Shown here piece by piece: positions 17,449-26,420 of a stretch of 64,000 nt of DNA. The notes under the pieces are model-generated. The model had not been told where the DNA came from and did not search any database. It worked only from the letters and a program-made list of their open reading frames with translations. This DNA comes from Candidatus Thorarchaeota archaeon (lineage in GTDB: Archaea > Asgardarchaeota > Thorarchaeia > Thorarchaeales > Thorarchaeaceae), in contig DXJO01000039.1 in NCBI GenBank assembly GCA_019057475.1, positions 1 through 64,000 on the forward strand, written 5' to 3'. A program made the position numbers and the translations under genes. Numbering within the stretch: position 1 is the first letter of the stretch; every line of letters starts with the position of its first letter.

Positions 17449-18600
17449 CTAGGATTCAAGTGCGTTTCTCAGCTCCCGGACAACCAGTGAAACATCATCA
17501 TTGCTGAGCTTCTGGTGAAGCGGAAGGGTGAGAACTCTTCGCCCCAGCTCATCTGCAACGGGCAGATGTACATCAGCATATCCAAGTTGCTGATAGTAGC
17601 TAAAGGTATGAATGGGAGTGTAGTGAATGCTCGTGCCAATTCCATGTTGGGCCATATGTTTCCTGACGCGAGGCCGCATGCTTTCAGGCAACAGGATGGG
17701 CAACACATGATGGCTGTGCCGCACGTAGGCGGGTATCTCTTGGAAGACAACTGGCAGATTCTCACATAGTTCGCTGTACAGAGTATAGACTTCGCGACGT
17801 CGTGAGTTGTGACGGTCAAGCTTCATCAGCTGGACCAGACCAAGTGCTGCACCGATTTCAGTCATCCTGTAGTTGTAGCCAAGCTCAACCATGTCATACA
17901 GTTGATCTCTTGACTCTTCATCGCGGTCATAATGTCGACTCCAAGTAGACTTCGTAAGTCCGTGTGATCTCATCAGTTTCAACCGTTCAGCAATCTCGCC
18001 ATCACTAGTCGCAACCGCTCCGCCCTCTCCGACAGAGAGGTTTTTATTTGAGAAGAAGCTGAATGCTGTCACGTCTGCCAGGGTACCCACATTCCTATCG
18101 CGATAGACTGCCCCAATGGCGTGGGCTGCGTCATCCATCACTACGAGACTATGCTTGGATGCGATCCTCTTGATCTCGTCCATCTCAGCAGGCAGGCCAG
18201 CAATATGGACTGGGACTATGGCCTTGGTTCGTTCAGTAATAGCAGATTCAATCAGCTTAGGATCCATGTTGAACGTCTTCGAATCGATATCTACGAAGAC
18301 AGGCCTTGCACCAGTGTAAAGGATCGCATTGGAAGTAGCAACGAAGGAGATGGGTGTCACGATCACCTCGTCGCCCGCACTGACTCCGAGTGAAAGCAAA
18401 CCGAGATGAAGTGCCGCCGTGCCACTGTTAACGGCAACTACATGCTCGACTCCCAAGTACTCGGATATCTTCAACTCGAATTTCTGTGTCCTGGGACCCA
18501 TGGTAAGCCATTCCGACCTGAGGACCGAGATGACTGCATCGATCTCCTCTTGGTCGTAGCTTAAATCCGAAACCATGATGGAACGGTCTTTGTGGTTCAT
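17449..18600 (-). CDS. DegT/DnrJ/EryC1/StrS-family sugar aminotransferase
   Basis: A PLP-dependent enzyme that aminates a nucleotide-linked keto-sugar. EHVVAVNSGTAALHLGLL binds the PLP phosphate. DDAAHAIGAVYRDRNVG carries the Asp/His pair. FSFFSNKNLSVGEGGAV contains the Schiff-base lysine, and ELGYNYRMTEIGAALGLVQL is the family's C-terminal signature. At 383 residues it has normal length. Its ATG overlaps the stop of the nucleotidyltransferase (ATGA at 18597-18600), and the 4,6-dehydratase gene precedes that, so the three genes probably make a 4-amino-4,6-dideoxy sugar in the order dehydratase then aminotransferase. It converges with the broken glycosyltransferase at 17452 (4-base overlap). 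Confidence 0.9.
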   Translation of the reverse strand: MNHKDRSIMVSDLSYDQEEIDAVISVLRSEWLTMGPRTQKFELKISEYLGVEHVVAVNSGTAALHLGLLSLGVSAGDEVIVTPISFVATSNAILYTGARPVFVDIDSKTFNMDPKLIESAITERTKAIVPVHIAGLPAEMDEIKRIASKHSLVVMDDAAHAIGAVYRDRNVGTLADVTAFSFFSNKNLSVGEGGAVATSDGEIAERLKLMRSHGLTKSTWSRHYDRDEESRDQLYDMVELGYNYRMTEIGAALGLVQLMKLDRHNSRRREVYTLYSELCENLPVVFQEIPAYVRHSHHVLPILLPESMRPRVRKHMAQHGIGTSIHYTPIHTFSYYQQLGYADVHLPVADELGRRVLTLPLHQKLSNDDVSLVVRELRNALES

Positions 18601-19316
18601 GCAAAGACCCCGTCAGCATCGCTTTCGAGACCATTCTCCATGTCGTTTATCGCCTTTAGGTAGTCATCCATCCGTCCAATGTCTCGCCAAGCCTCGGTGA
18701 ACTCATACCCTAAAACCTTCATCCCCTTACTAATGGCAGACTTCACCAATTCTGTCATATGGAAGCGGCTATCGTCTGGTATCAGGCTTAGCGTGTCAGG
18801 CGAAACAGCGTAGATTCCTGAGTTAATAAGAAAACTGAGAATTGGTTTCTCTTTAAGCTCTGTTATCCCAAAGTCAGGACCAACTTCCACCACACCATAG
18901 GCAATCTTACGATCGAACCTCTTCAGGGCAACGGTCAGGTCGGCACCCTGCTTCCTGTGAAACTGCAGAAGATCTTGGAAACGTATGCTTGTCAGCAGAT
19001 CTGCGTTCATCACAATAAAGGGTGAAGTCACACGACCTTTCAATTCAGATAAGGGTCCTGCTGTTCCTCTCGGAGTACGCTCTTCGAAGTACTCGATGTT
19101 GACTCCAAGGCTCTTTCCACTCCCGAAGTAGCTGCGTATCATCTCCGCTTTGTAATTGACCATAAGATAGAATGTTCGGAAATTCTGCTCTCTCATTCGT
19201 CCTATCGTCACCTCAAGGATTGGCTTGGACCCGAGAGGGAGCATCGGCTTGGGCACTGCATACGTGAGCGGCCGCAGCCGCGTTCCTTCCCCGCCGCAGA
19301 GTATCGACGCTTCCAT
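18597..19316 (-). CDS. Sugar-1-phosphate nucleotidyltransferase (NTP_transferase family)
   Basis: A 239-residue single-domain enzyme. MEASILCGGEGTRLRPLTY contains the GGxGTRLRPLT nucleotide-binding signature. VPKPMLPLGSKPILE is the PKPM motif, FIVMNADLLT the metal-binding N-A-D, and GYEFTEAWRDIGRMDDYLKA the closing W-D-I-G-T-like motif. It lacks the C-terminal left-handed helix, as short PtmE/RfbA-like enzymes do. It activates a hexose- or nonulosonate-type sugar with NTP. It is the middle gene of the dehydratase-nucleotidyltransferase-aminotransferase operon, with a 4-base overlap downstream and a 9-base gap upstream. Confidence 0.88.
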   Translation of the reverse strand: MEASILCGGEGTRLRPLTYAVPKPMLPLGSKPILEVTIGRMREQNFRTFYLMVNYKAEMIRSYFGSGKSLGVNIEYFEERTPRGTAGPLSELKGRVTSPFIVMNADLLTSIRFQDLLQFHRKQGADLTVALKRFDRKIAYGVVEVGPDFGITELKEKPILSFLINSGIYAVSPDTLSLIPDDSRFHMTELVKSAISKGMKVLGYEFTEAWRDIGRMDDYLKAINDMENGLESDADGVFA

Positions 19317-19325
19317 GTAATCCCC

Positions 19326-20324
19326 CTACATATAACCCTTAGAGGGCTTATAGAACGACAGGTAGTTCCCATACCAATGTACGGTTTCCTTCAGACCGTC
19401 CTCAAGAGCAATTTTAGGTGTCCATTTCAAGAGCTTTCTTGCCAGACTGATGTCTGCGCAAAGGCGATTGACCTCGCTCTTCGTTGGGCGTATGCGCGTA
19501 GCATCGAAGACAACCTTTGCATTGGTCTGGGTAACCGTTCGAATGGCGTTCACAAGCTCTTCTATACTCACTTCAATCCCGGTTCCGAAGTTCAGAGTCT
19601 TGCCAAAGAGTTTCTCAGCCTTAGTAGCAACTTCGATGAATGCTCTTACAGTGTCCTCGATATACATGAAATCCCGAGTGGGTCTGGTGTCCCCGAGAAG
19701 TATGGCCTTCTGACTTAGCGCTTGTGTAATGATTGTAGGTATAACAGCTCGAACAGACTGTCTTGGTCCATACGTGTTAAAGGGACGCACAGTCACGACT
19801 GGACTATCGAATGCCCTGAAGAAACTCTCTGCTACCTTATCAGCGGCAATCTTGCTCGCGGAATACGGCGATTGTGCCTTCAATGGATGACTTTCTGGTA
19901 TCGGCACCTGTTCCGCAGTGCCATACACTTCACTAGTTGAGGTATGGATCACAGCCTTTGTTCCAAGCTCCTGAGCAGCCTGAAGGATGTTGAGGATAAA
20001 GAACACGTTGTTCTCGAAATATTCCCTTGGATTCCTATACGAATACGGGATGGATATCACCGACGCAAGATGAAAGACGTAGTCTACATCCTGCATGGCG
20101 TTTTTGCAGGCATACGGGTCCTTTAGGTCACCCATCACTATCTCAAGATTCTCCGCCGAATCGTCAACATATCTCAGGTTTCCCAAGTGGCCGCTTGATG
20201 TATACCTCACAAAAGCTCTCACGTTGGCGCCCATCTTCAGGAGTTCCTCTACGAGATGACTCCCAATGAAGCCACCGGCACCGGTTACTAGAACAGAAGC
20301 TTTTTCCAGAGTCATGGTGGACAT
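19326..20324 (-). CDS. NAD-dependent 4,6-dehydratase, LegB-like SDR
   Basis: An extended short-chain dehydrogenase. VLVTGAGGFIGSHLVEELL binds NAD, YSASKIAADK is the catalytic YxxxK, and HTSTSEVYGTAEQVP is the T-S-E substrate loop of 4,6-dehydratases. The sequences VVTVRPFNTYGPRQSVRAVI, DTRPTRDFMYIEDTVRAF and RIRPTKSEVNRLCAD are close to LegB, which dehydrates UDP-GlcNAc or its relative for legionaminic acid or bacillosamine-type sugars. It is the first gene of the operon with the nucleotidyltransferase and aminotransferase. No LegI/NeuB synthase is in this window, so the final sugar is open. Confidence 0.85.
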   Translation of the reverse strand: MSTMTLEKASVLVTGAGGFIGSHLVEELLKMGANVRAFVRYTSSGHLGNLRYVDDSAENLEIVMGDLKDPYACKNAMQDVDYVFHLASVISIPYSYRNPREYFENNVFFILNILQAAQELGTKAVIHTSTSEVYGTAEQVPIPESHPLKAQSPYSASKIAADKVAESFFRAFDSPVVTVRPFNTYGPRQSVRAVIPTIITQALSQKAILLGDTRPTRDFMYIEDTVRAFIEVATKAEKLFGKTLNFGTGIEVSIEELVNAIRTVTQTNAKVVFDATRIRPTKSEVNRLCADISLARKLLKWTPKIALEDGLKETVHWYGNYLSFYKPSKGYM

Positions 20325-20482
20325 CCCAGCCCAGTTGGCGGATGCTAGGAGCAGACATAAATGATTCGGCGAGATTATAACCTGAAAATCCTGTGAATAC
20401 GAGACCGACCTTTTCTTCTACTCTCGTTTTCCTAGGTAGCAAGAAGGCTTTATTTGCAGAACACAAACCCCACATAGTATCC

Positions 20483-22156
20483 ATGACAGAAGAAACTCGA
20501 CGCGATGTGGCGGCAGATAGCCTTAGCCTAAATATAGTTTCCGAATCGATGTCCCGAGCACTCTTGATCGTGGCAGGGATTACTTCCTCAGCATTGCTCG
20601 TCCGGGCGACTGATGTATCTTGGAGCATCTCTGACTATGCTCATCTCAAAGTGCTTATGTACTGGAGCAATGTGGTTATCCTGTTCATTCTAATGGGTCT
20701 AACAACTGCGGTTGTGAAATCTGTTTCAGAGAATGCCCATCGCAAAGCTGAGGTGGGAACTGTGATCGGAACAGCCCTAATATCAGTCACTTTGTCATAC
20801 CTGATAATGGCCTTTGCAACCGTCGTTCTAGCTAATCAAATTGGGTTCCTTGTTGGCGAGTCTCCTACAGTAACGGCCGAGCTTCGATTGTTGTGGATCC
20901 TAGTAGTACTCTCGATGCTTCCATCTGCATATCTCCAGATAACGAAATCGGTCATTAGCGGCTTTCAGAGAATGAAACGGACCGTTGGAGTAGATATCGT
21001 CTATAACTCATCTAGAATTTGTGTCTTGGTTGTTCTCTACGTCAACAACATGATAACTATTACAAATGTCCTATACATGTATCTAGGCACGATGTTTCTC
21101 GGTTTTGCGGCGGGAGCTGCAGTACTCCAGAGAGAACTGAAGGCAGAGGGTATCAGCATTCAGACACGCGGGTGGCGCCGGATATCAAGATCCATGTTCG
21201 CGGTATCTGGAGCCATCTTTGGTCTCGCCCTTATTAGTTCATTCGGGAACTACATCATACCTCTACTCGTTGACTACTACGGAACAGACTTCGACATGGC
21301 CAGATACTCCATCGCGCTTGCCACACTGACTACCGTGAAATCATTCATCTATGCACCATTTGCGGTGCTTTTTCCGAACTTGGCGGGAATGTCTGGCCGA
21401 GGAGAATACGACATGATTCGTACCAGATTCGATGAGAGCAACAGGATTATGTTGCCCACCTTCATCTTCGCATTCATTGTTGTTCTTACCTTTGGGGATG
21501 CCATTCTGGGCACAATATACGGTGTCAGAGGACTCGACACGACTGGTGGACTTTCGGCCGCGCAATTCCTGTTTGCCATCTCACCGACTCTATTGATCTG
21601 GCCTATCAACGGATTGTACACCAATCTCGTGACAGCATTAGGAAGAATGAAGGCTCTTGTTGGAATGGGGTTACTCTCCGTGTCCTTGCAGGTGATCTGG
21701 ATTGTGCTCTTGCAGCCTCACTATGGTGTGGTAGCACTAGCGTATGTCTGGTTGATCGGGATCCCGATGTTTTTCCTTTACCACTACTACTGCAAGAAAT
21801 CGGTTTCTGTAGCCATGAGTACAAGATTCCTGACAAGGTCAATCATACTTGTGGCTCTATTCTTAGGAGTCGCTTGGGGGGTTTCTCTTCTGGGAGAACT
21901 CGTGGTAAACGCACTCTCTTTCATACCCCTCTTGCAGCTCACAACATTCAGTTCGCTGGCTAAACTGGTATTCATTATTCCGCTCTGGTATTTATTCATA
22001 GCATTCTGTCTTGGAACTCGGGTTATGAACTTCTCAGATGTGAACAATCTTAGGAAATTCCTGAGAAGAATCCCCCCTGTATGGTGGATATCCAGACCGC
22101 TTCTGGACCTAGTGGAGCGCACGGGCAAGAAATACTATGATAAACTCCTGAAGTAG
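20483..22156 (+). CDS. Wzx-like polysaccharide flippase (MATE/MOP superfamily)
   Basis: A 558-residue polytopic protein with about 13-14 hydrophobic helices. It should move lipid-linked glycans to the outer face. Landmark segments are SMSRALLIVAGITSSALLV in helix 1, KSFIYAPFAVLFPNLAGMSG, and VIWIVLLQPHYGVVALAYVW, with a basic C-terminal tail. ATG 20483 (MTEETRRDVA) gives a short cytoplasmic N-terminus like its decayed paralogue at 11097; the frame from 20393 adds 30 unsupported residues. It is divergent from the dehydratase operon and is the only intact flippase in the window. Confidence 0.88.
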   Translation: MTEETRRDVAADSLSLNIVSESMSRALLIVAGITSSALLVRATDVSWSISDYAHLKVLMYWSNVVILFILMGLTTAVVKSVSENAHRKAEVGTVIGTALISVTLSYLIMAFATVVLANQIGFLVGESPTVTAELRLLWILVVLSMLPSAYLQITKSVISGFQRMKRTVGVDIVYNSSRICVLVVLYVNNMITITNVLYMYLGTMFLGFAAGAAVLQRELKAEGISIQTRGWRRISRSMFAVSGAIFGLALISSFGNYIIPLLVDYYGTDFDMARYSIALATLTTVKSFIYAPFAVLFPNLAGMSGRGEYDMIRTRFDESNRIMLPTFIFAFIVVLTFGDAILGTIYGVRGLDTTGGLSAAQFLFAISPTLLIWPINGLYTNLVTALGRMKALVGMGLLSVSLQVIWIVLLQPHYGVVALAYVWLIGIPMFFLYHYYCKKSVSVAMSTRFLTRSIILVALFLGVAWGVSLLGELVVNALSFIPLLQLTTFSSLAKLVFIIPLWYLFIAFCLGTRVMNFSDVNNLRKFLRRIPPVWWISRPLLDLVERTGKKYYDKLLK

Positions 22157-22160
22157 TGCA

Positions 22161-22169
22161 CTTTTTATT
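22161..22169 (+). terminator. T-rich termination signal after the flippase gene
   Basis: CTTTTTATT starts five bases after the flippase stop. Archaeal RNA polymerase terminates at short T-tracts without a hairpin. Weak evidence because the tract is only five T. Confidence 0.35.
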
Positions 22170-22426
22170 CACTGTCGCTTCTAGAGTAGCTTCGGATAGG
22201 CGCAATCCGAATCCGCCATCGCAGGTTGCCCACGTTTCAAACACGATGTACGCCTCCCACCTGCCTGATGATTGTGACACATCCTTTCCGCTATTCCACT
22301 AGGTTTCCACCAGTAAGTTCAAGAGTATCAATAGAAACAACAAGAATGGCGAGGTATACCTACTCGAATGCTCCGGTCCTTTGATGGCGCTCATAAGGAT
22401 ATCTTAGCTGAGCTTGGTGATGCTGC

Positions 22427-23344
22427 ATGAAGAAGCTCGCAGTATTCGCAACTGATGCCAACTTCTTGGCTTTCACACGACGGTTTGACACCCGGCTGTA
22501 TGGAGAATTAACATCTAGTGGGCTTAGATTCGTTTTGGAGAAAAGAATGACCCCTATCAAGATTCGGAATCTGACACGGTGGGCCGATTTTGTCCTAGTT
22601 GACTTCCTCACTCCTCTTGGACAGGAAGTTACGAGGTACTCCGTGAAACCCGTTCATATCAGAATCCATAGGTATGAATTGGATTACCCAGACCTTTTTG
22701 TACCTGTATGTTGGGACAACGTTGCATCAGTCATCGCTGATTCCAGCTACTACGCATCACTATTGAAGCAGTATGTTCCTGGCAATATCCCAATATTCAT
22801 TGTACCCGCTGGAGTTGATGCATCCAGATGGCCATTTAGGCCGTCATCATCAAGGAAACTCTGCACTTGGGCATTGCCGAGCCACCGGAAGCGCATCTAC
22901 GATCTGATGCTTGCCTTACGTGATGAAACACTCTATGTTGGGGGCAAGAGTGCCAGCTACAGATATCTTCTGGAAGCCAACAGAAGGTTCTCCCTCGGTC
23001 ACGTTTTTGAGCCCGACGCGAAGTTTCCTCAATGGCAGTGGGACAAAGAGTTCTATATTCATCACTCTCTCGATGAAGGCCTTCCTATTTCAGTTGGAGA
23101 AGCCATGGCCTCAGGTCTGATTCCACTCGTCCATAGATTCCCATCTGCCCTAGAGATTGTCCCGAAGGAGCTAACCTACGTCTACAACACTGAGCTTTTA
23201 GGGTTGATTCACCAGTATAGGGAAAAAAGTGAAGAGGAGAGAATGGTTCTCAAGCATGAACTAAGGCAGACCGTTCTTGAGAAGTATGGCTCTGAGTCAG
23301 TGGCTCATAGACTTGAAGCCATCTTCGAAGAATCCATGGCTTAG
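22427..23344 (+). CDS. Glycosyltransferase-like protein (GT-B fold, short)
   Basis: 305 residues. The N-terminal half has a plain Rossmann start (MKKLAVFATDANFLAF). The C-terminal half shows the GT4 donor-site pattern HHSLDEGLPISVGEAMASGL, with two glutamates eight apart, then IPLVHRFPSALEIVP. The donor domain also has IFIVPAGVDASRWPF, like the NGVD motif. It is shorter than usual for GT4 (about 370). The start ATG 22427 is clear. It lies between the flippase and a convergent glycosyltransferase. Substrate unknown. Confidence 0.7.
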   Translation: MKKLAVFATDANFLAFTRRFDTRLYGELTSSGLRFVLEKRMTPIKIRNLTRWADFVLVDFLTPLGQEVTRYSVKPVHIRIHRYELDYPDLFVPVCWDNVASVIADSSYYASLLKQYVPGNIPIFIVPAGVDASRWPFRPSSSRKLCTWALPSHRKRIYDLMLALRDETLYVGGKSASYRYLLEANRRFSLGHVFEPDAKFPQWQWDKEFYIHHSLDEGLPISVGEAMASGLIPLVHRFPSALEIVPKELTYVYNTELLGLIHQYREKSEEERMVLKHELRQTVLEKYGSESVAHRLEAIFEESMA

Positions 23345-23570
23345 AATGAAAAAGGATGTATGATTCAATCTAGACATGCAATTGAAAACCTAGTTATGCA
23401 TCGCGATCGTGTTACTGTTTCTAGTGCCAGCTGCATCATTGTGGCCAACCAGGGACCAGTTTCCACGCTGCAATCAGCTCATGTGACACTTGATAGACAC
23501 AGCCATCCTATTGAAGAGCTCGTTGGCACCTCCTTCGCAATGATCAAGAGAATAGAAAAGAGAGAGCATA

Positions 23571-24806
23571 TTAGATCATTGAGTCTAGGACTTTAGCAAG
23601 CTTGCCAGTCAAACTGCGTCGACTAAATCGTTCGTACTTCTCCTTTGTTGGACCAGGTATGGCCTTGTTTTGGTCGAATGCATCGAAAAGCTCTACGATT
23701 CGAGCTGCCCCGAGCTCGGGTTTCGAACCGTCTGTTGAGAAACCGAATTCATTCTCAAGTATGAAGTCCTCTAGAAATCCAGGCGCAGAGAAGCTCAAAA
23801 CTGGACGGCCTGTGGCAATATACTCGTAGAATTTGGCTGGCACCACCGATGGTGCCACCATCCCACTGATGAGGAGCAAGACATGGCATCGGCGCATGAA
23901 TGCAATCGCTTCTTGATGAGGACTGAACCCTGGCACTCTTACGAGGCCATCTACAAGAAGCTTTCTTGCCTCAGCGTAGATGAAGTCTGGCTGCACTCTG
24001 CCCAAGAAAACGACGTTTGTTCTTTGCCTTATCTCTGGTCGTTCTTGGATGGCGATTGCCAGCGATTGGAAAAGGGGACGAGGTGACATTGTCCCGTAGA
24101 TTGATCCGATGTGTCCCATTACGAACCGATCGGCTGGAGGAACATCTGTCTGACCAACGAAATCGGATGTGTCAAAACCGTTTGGTATTACAGTTGGATT
24201 GAGCCGTGAAAGCCCCATACATACAGCCACATCCTTCTGCATCAGCTTGTTGACTACGACGACTCGGTCCATCTGACCAAGAAGCTTAGTTTCATAGAGT
24301 CTATAGAAGCATTTGTGGAATCTCGTAGGCCACACCATGAAATCATTCGATGAGAATGGATCCCTGAGATCGGCCAACGTCGGGAGTCCGAATTTCTTGC
24401 GAAGTTGTGACGCCACTCTCAAGCACGAGTAGGGAGGCGCTGTTGCGTAGATGGCATCGATATGCCCGGACTTCAGCAGCTCACTGCCCGCTCGAACGGC
24501 ACCAGGAACCCAATCGAACTGGGGATCAACGAATGAATAGAGAAGATGATATCTGCGAAGGCCCTTTTTCGCAAACCTGCGGAGCGTCTGATAGACGGGT
24601 AGACGGATGGCCCTTATCACTTGCTGGTTTGATGGAATTTCATAGAGCAATGTTTCATCTTTTATGTAGTCAGGATCATTGAGAACAGTTAGCACAGTTG
24701 TGTTCCAACCATACTCACGGAGGTACCGAGAGAACTTGAGAGGCCTAAGAGAACCAATCCCCCCAAGAGGTGGATAGTAATAGGCAATCATCAGAAGTTC
24801 TCGCAT
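23571..24806 (-). CDS. Family 4 glycosyltransferase
   Basis: A GT-B enzyme of about 411 residues. MRELLMIAYYYPPLGGIGSL is the GlfT/ExpE-like acceptor domain with a PPLGGIGS glycine loop. PTLADLRDPFSSND and VIPNGFDTSDF follow, and the donor site lies in PAKFYEYIATGRPVLSFSAP. ATG 24806 places the first strand correctly; the frame from 24836 adds ten residues. It is the right border of the glycan island, with an 830-base stretch without genes before the TatD gene. Donor and acceptor unknown. Confidence 0.82.
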   Translation of the reverse strand: MRELLMIAYYYPPLGGIGSLRPLKFSRYLREYGWNTTVLTVLNDPDYIKDETLLYEIPSNQQVIRAIRLPVYQTLRRFAKKGLRRYHLLYSFVDPQFDWVPGAVRAGSELLKSGHIDAIYATAPPYSCLRVASQLRKKFGLPTLADLRDPFSSNDFMVWPTRFHKCFYRLYETKLLGQMDRVVVVNKLMQKDVAVCMGLSRLNPTVIPNGFDTSDFVGQTDVPPADRFVMGHIGSIYGTMSPRPLFQSLAIAIQERPEIRQRTNVVFLGRVQPDFIYAEARKLLVDGLVRVPGFSPHQEAIAFMRRCHVLLLISGMVAPSVVPAKFYEYIATGRPVLSFSAPGFLEDFILENEFGFSTDGSKPELGAARIVELFDAFDQNKAIPGPTKEKYERFSRRSLTGKLAKVLDSMI

Positions 24807-25637
24807 CCACATCCATCCTGTTTCTGGACCATCCAAGACACAGCATTCTTCAAAGATTGAACCATGCCAACAAGCTGAGTCCTGTAAATGCTTTCAAAGG
24901 AGTTGGCTGCCCTATTCCAGCAGACAAATGGCGAGATATCTCATGAAACATAAAAGTGATGTGGAATCATTTCGCAGAGAAGGCTGGTCCCTAAACTCCT
25001 GCAGACTAGCATCTAGGCTGAGAACGGTTACCACGTGGAACGATAGAAAGGAAGAACTCGCTTCGTCGAGGGACTAGATGGAAGGACTGTAGACTTGCTT
25101 GAAGTGGCGGAAGGTTGGTCACATGTACTGCTTCACGCAAAGGGCCGATGCTTGCCTTAGGAAGAAAACGACAGGAGCAAGGGAGAGGGTTCTTCTGGGT
25201 CTGACCACGAGGACGGAGGTCTGTGGCTTGTGTCGTTTTCCATGTCTGTGCGACAATTCCCCATTCCCATTTCCCGCTCTCTCGGTGCTACCAGAACTCA
25301 CTGTCGACTCGAGTCTGATGAACTCGGAAACATGTGCACCATGTTTCACAAGCGATACTGGTTAACAAGATCCACCCGTCATAACAACATATCCTCACTC
25401 CTTCGGGATGGTTCAAGTTGGCGCACTAGTGCTTCTTTCCTGCAAAAAGGAACATCAGGACGTAAGTCGTAATACTCTTCAGTCCAAAATACCCAACACC
25501 AACGACCCCAATAGCCGCTTCTCGATTCTCATCTTGAGAGCATCGAGCTTCTCACCATTCATAAGCCATTAAGGCTTCATGCGATTCATAAGCGTTCTCT
25601 TGCCATCGGAAATGCGAGGCCAAACGAGGAACGTAAC
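24807..25637. other. 830-base stretch without a convincing gene
   Basis: Short ORFs exist on both strands (for example 25099-25365) but none has a domain, start signal or amino-acid composition I trust. A possible minus-strand TATA box, TTTTATG, lies near 24950 and would serve the glycosyltransferase. ATTCATAAG near 25580 could serve TatD. No tRNA-like arm or strong repeat was seen. It may hold an RNA gene or decayed sequence that I cannot identify. Confidence 0.4.
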
Positions 25638-26420
25638 ATGCCCAATGAAAAGACCCCTTTGCTAAGAGTTGTCGATACACATTGTCATCTCGAGCAAGCA
25701 GAGTTCCTGCATGATCTCGATGCAGTTGTGGACCGAGCTTTGGAAGGTGGAGTGCACATGATAACCTCAGCGATTACCCCTGATACATGGAGCAGAGGTC
25801 TTGACATTGCATATGAGCTCCAAAATGTTCATGCAGCCATCGGTCTGGATCCTGTTCTGTTCTCTGACCTCGAGTCTGTGCTAGATTGCATTCACAAGAA
25901 CGCCTCCCAGCTGATTGCAATTGGCGAAGTTGGACTAGACCATTACAGAACAAGAGATCATTCTGAACGCGAATGTCAGAGATCTGCATTTGAAGCTGCC
26001 ATTGAAAAGGCAGATGATCTTCGACTTCCTGTTCAGGTTCACTCCCGATCTGCTGGAAAAAAGGCCATAGAGGTCCTATCTAGCATGAACGCCCATTCTG
26101 TTCACATGCATGCATTTGATGGAAAAGCCAGCTTGGCGCGCATCGCATCACGGGAAAAGGGATACTACTTCTCGATACCAACCTCAGTTGTTCGTTCAGC
26201 TCAGAAGAGGAAGCTGGTCAAGGCTGTAGATATCGAGAGGATTCTCGTTGAAACTGACAGTCCAGTGTTGGGACCCGACAGAGAAACCAGAAACGAACCC
26301 ATGAACGTCTGGATGGCCCTGAGAGAAATAGCCAGCATTTTGAAGAGAGAAGAAGAAGAAATGCGCGAGATACTCCTTGAGAATACACTCAGGCTCTATC
26401 CGGGAATTAGGACCAAGTGA
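25638..26420 (+). CDS. TatD-family metal-dependent hydrolase
   Basis: 260 residues. Metal ligands appear in order: DTHCHLEQAEF (HxH), GEVGLDHYR (Glu), QVHSRSAGKKAIEVL (His), HMHAFDGK (His) and LVETDSPVLGPDRETRNEP (Asp), as in TatD 3'-5' DNA/RNA exonucleases of the amidohydrolase superfamily. Length is normal. Its stop is overlapped by GTG of the HD gene (GTGA), so the two are co-translated, probably together with the CinA-like gene three bases further on. A nucleic-acid quality-control role is inferred from the family. Confidence 0.85.
   Translation: MPNEKTPLLRVVDTHCHLEQAEFLHDLDAVVDRALEGGVHMITSAITPDTWSRGLDIAYELQNVHAAIGLDPVLFSDLESVLDCIHKNASQLIAIGEVGLDHYRTRDHSERECQRSAFEAAIEKADDLRLPVQVHSRSAGKKAIEVLSSMNAHSVHMHAFDGKASLARIASREKGYYFSIPTSVVRSAQKRKLVKAVDIERILVETDSPVLGPDRETRNEPMNVWMALREIASILKREEEEMREILLENTLRLYPGIRTK

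Larger units (their letters stand above)
12800..17452 (+). pseudogene. Family 4 glycosyltransferase split by a composite transposon
   Basis: The 5' part (GTG 12800 to 13116) and the 3' part (16567 to 17452) each align with the intact enzyme at 9430-10629. Removing the 3446-base insert with one CATC copy restores the reading frame as KRASEKGYQLIHA against DIVKTQCYDLIHA in the paralogue. Two further lesions exist: TAA 13019-13021 in the 5' part and TGA 16598-16600 just past the insertion. The C-terminal donor domain is otherwise well preserved (VVSTWGVDTKYH, SIRALEPNYRVDSILRAF, SDGVTRSMMEAMSSGLPLV). A product from ATG 16946 (168 residues) would be only the donor half. The gene overlaps the flippase stop by four bases and was its operon partner. 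Confidence 0.85.

Noticed and set aside
25099-25365. Possible 88-residue gene in the 830-base gap
   Set aside because: Cys- and Arg-rich mixed composition, no start signal or domain, and overlapping ORFs in other frames of the same length.
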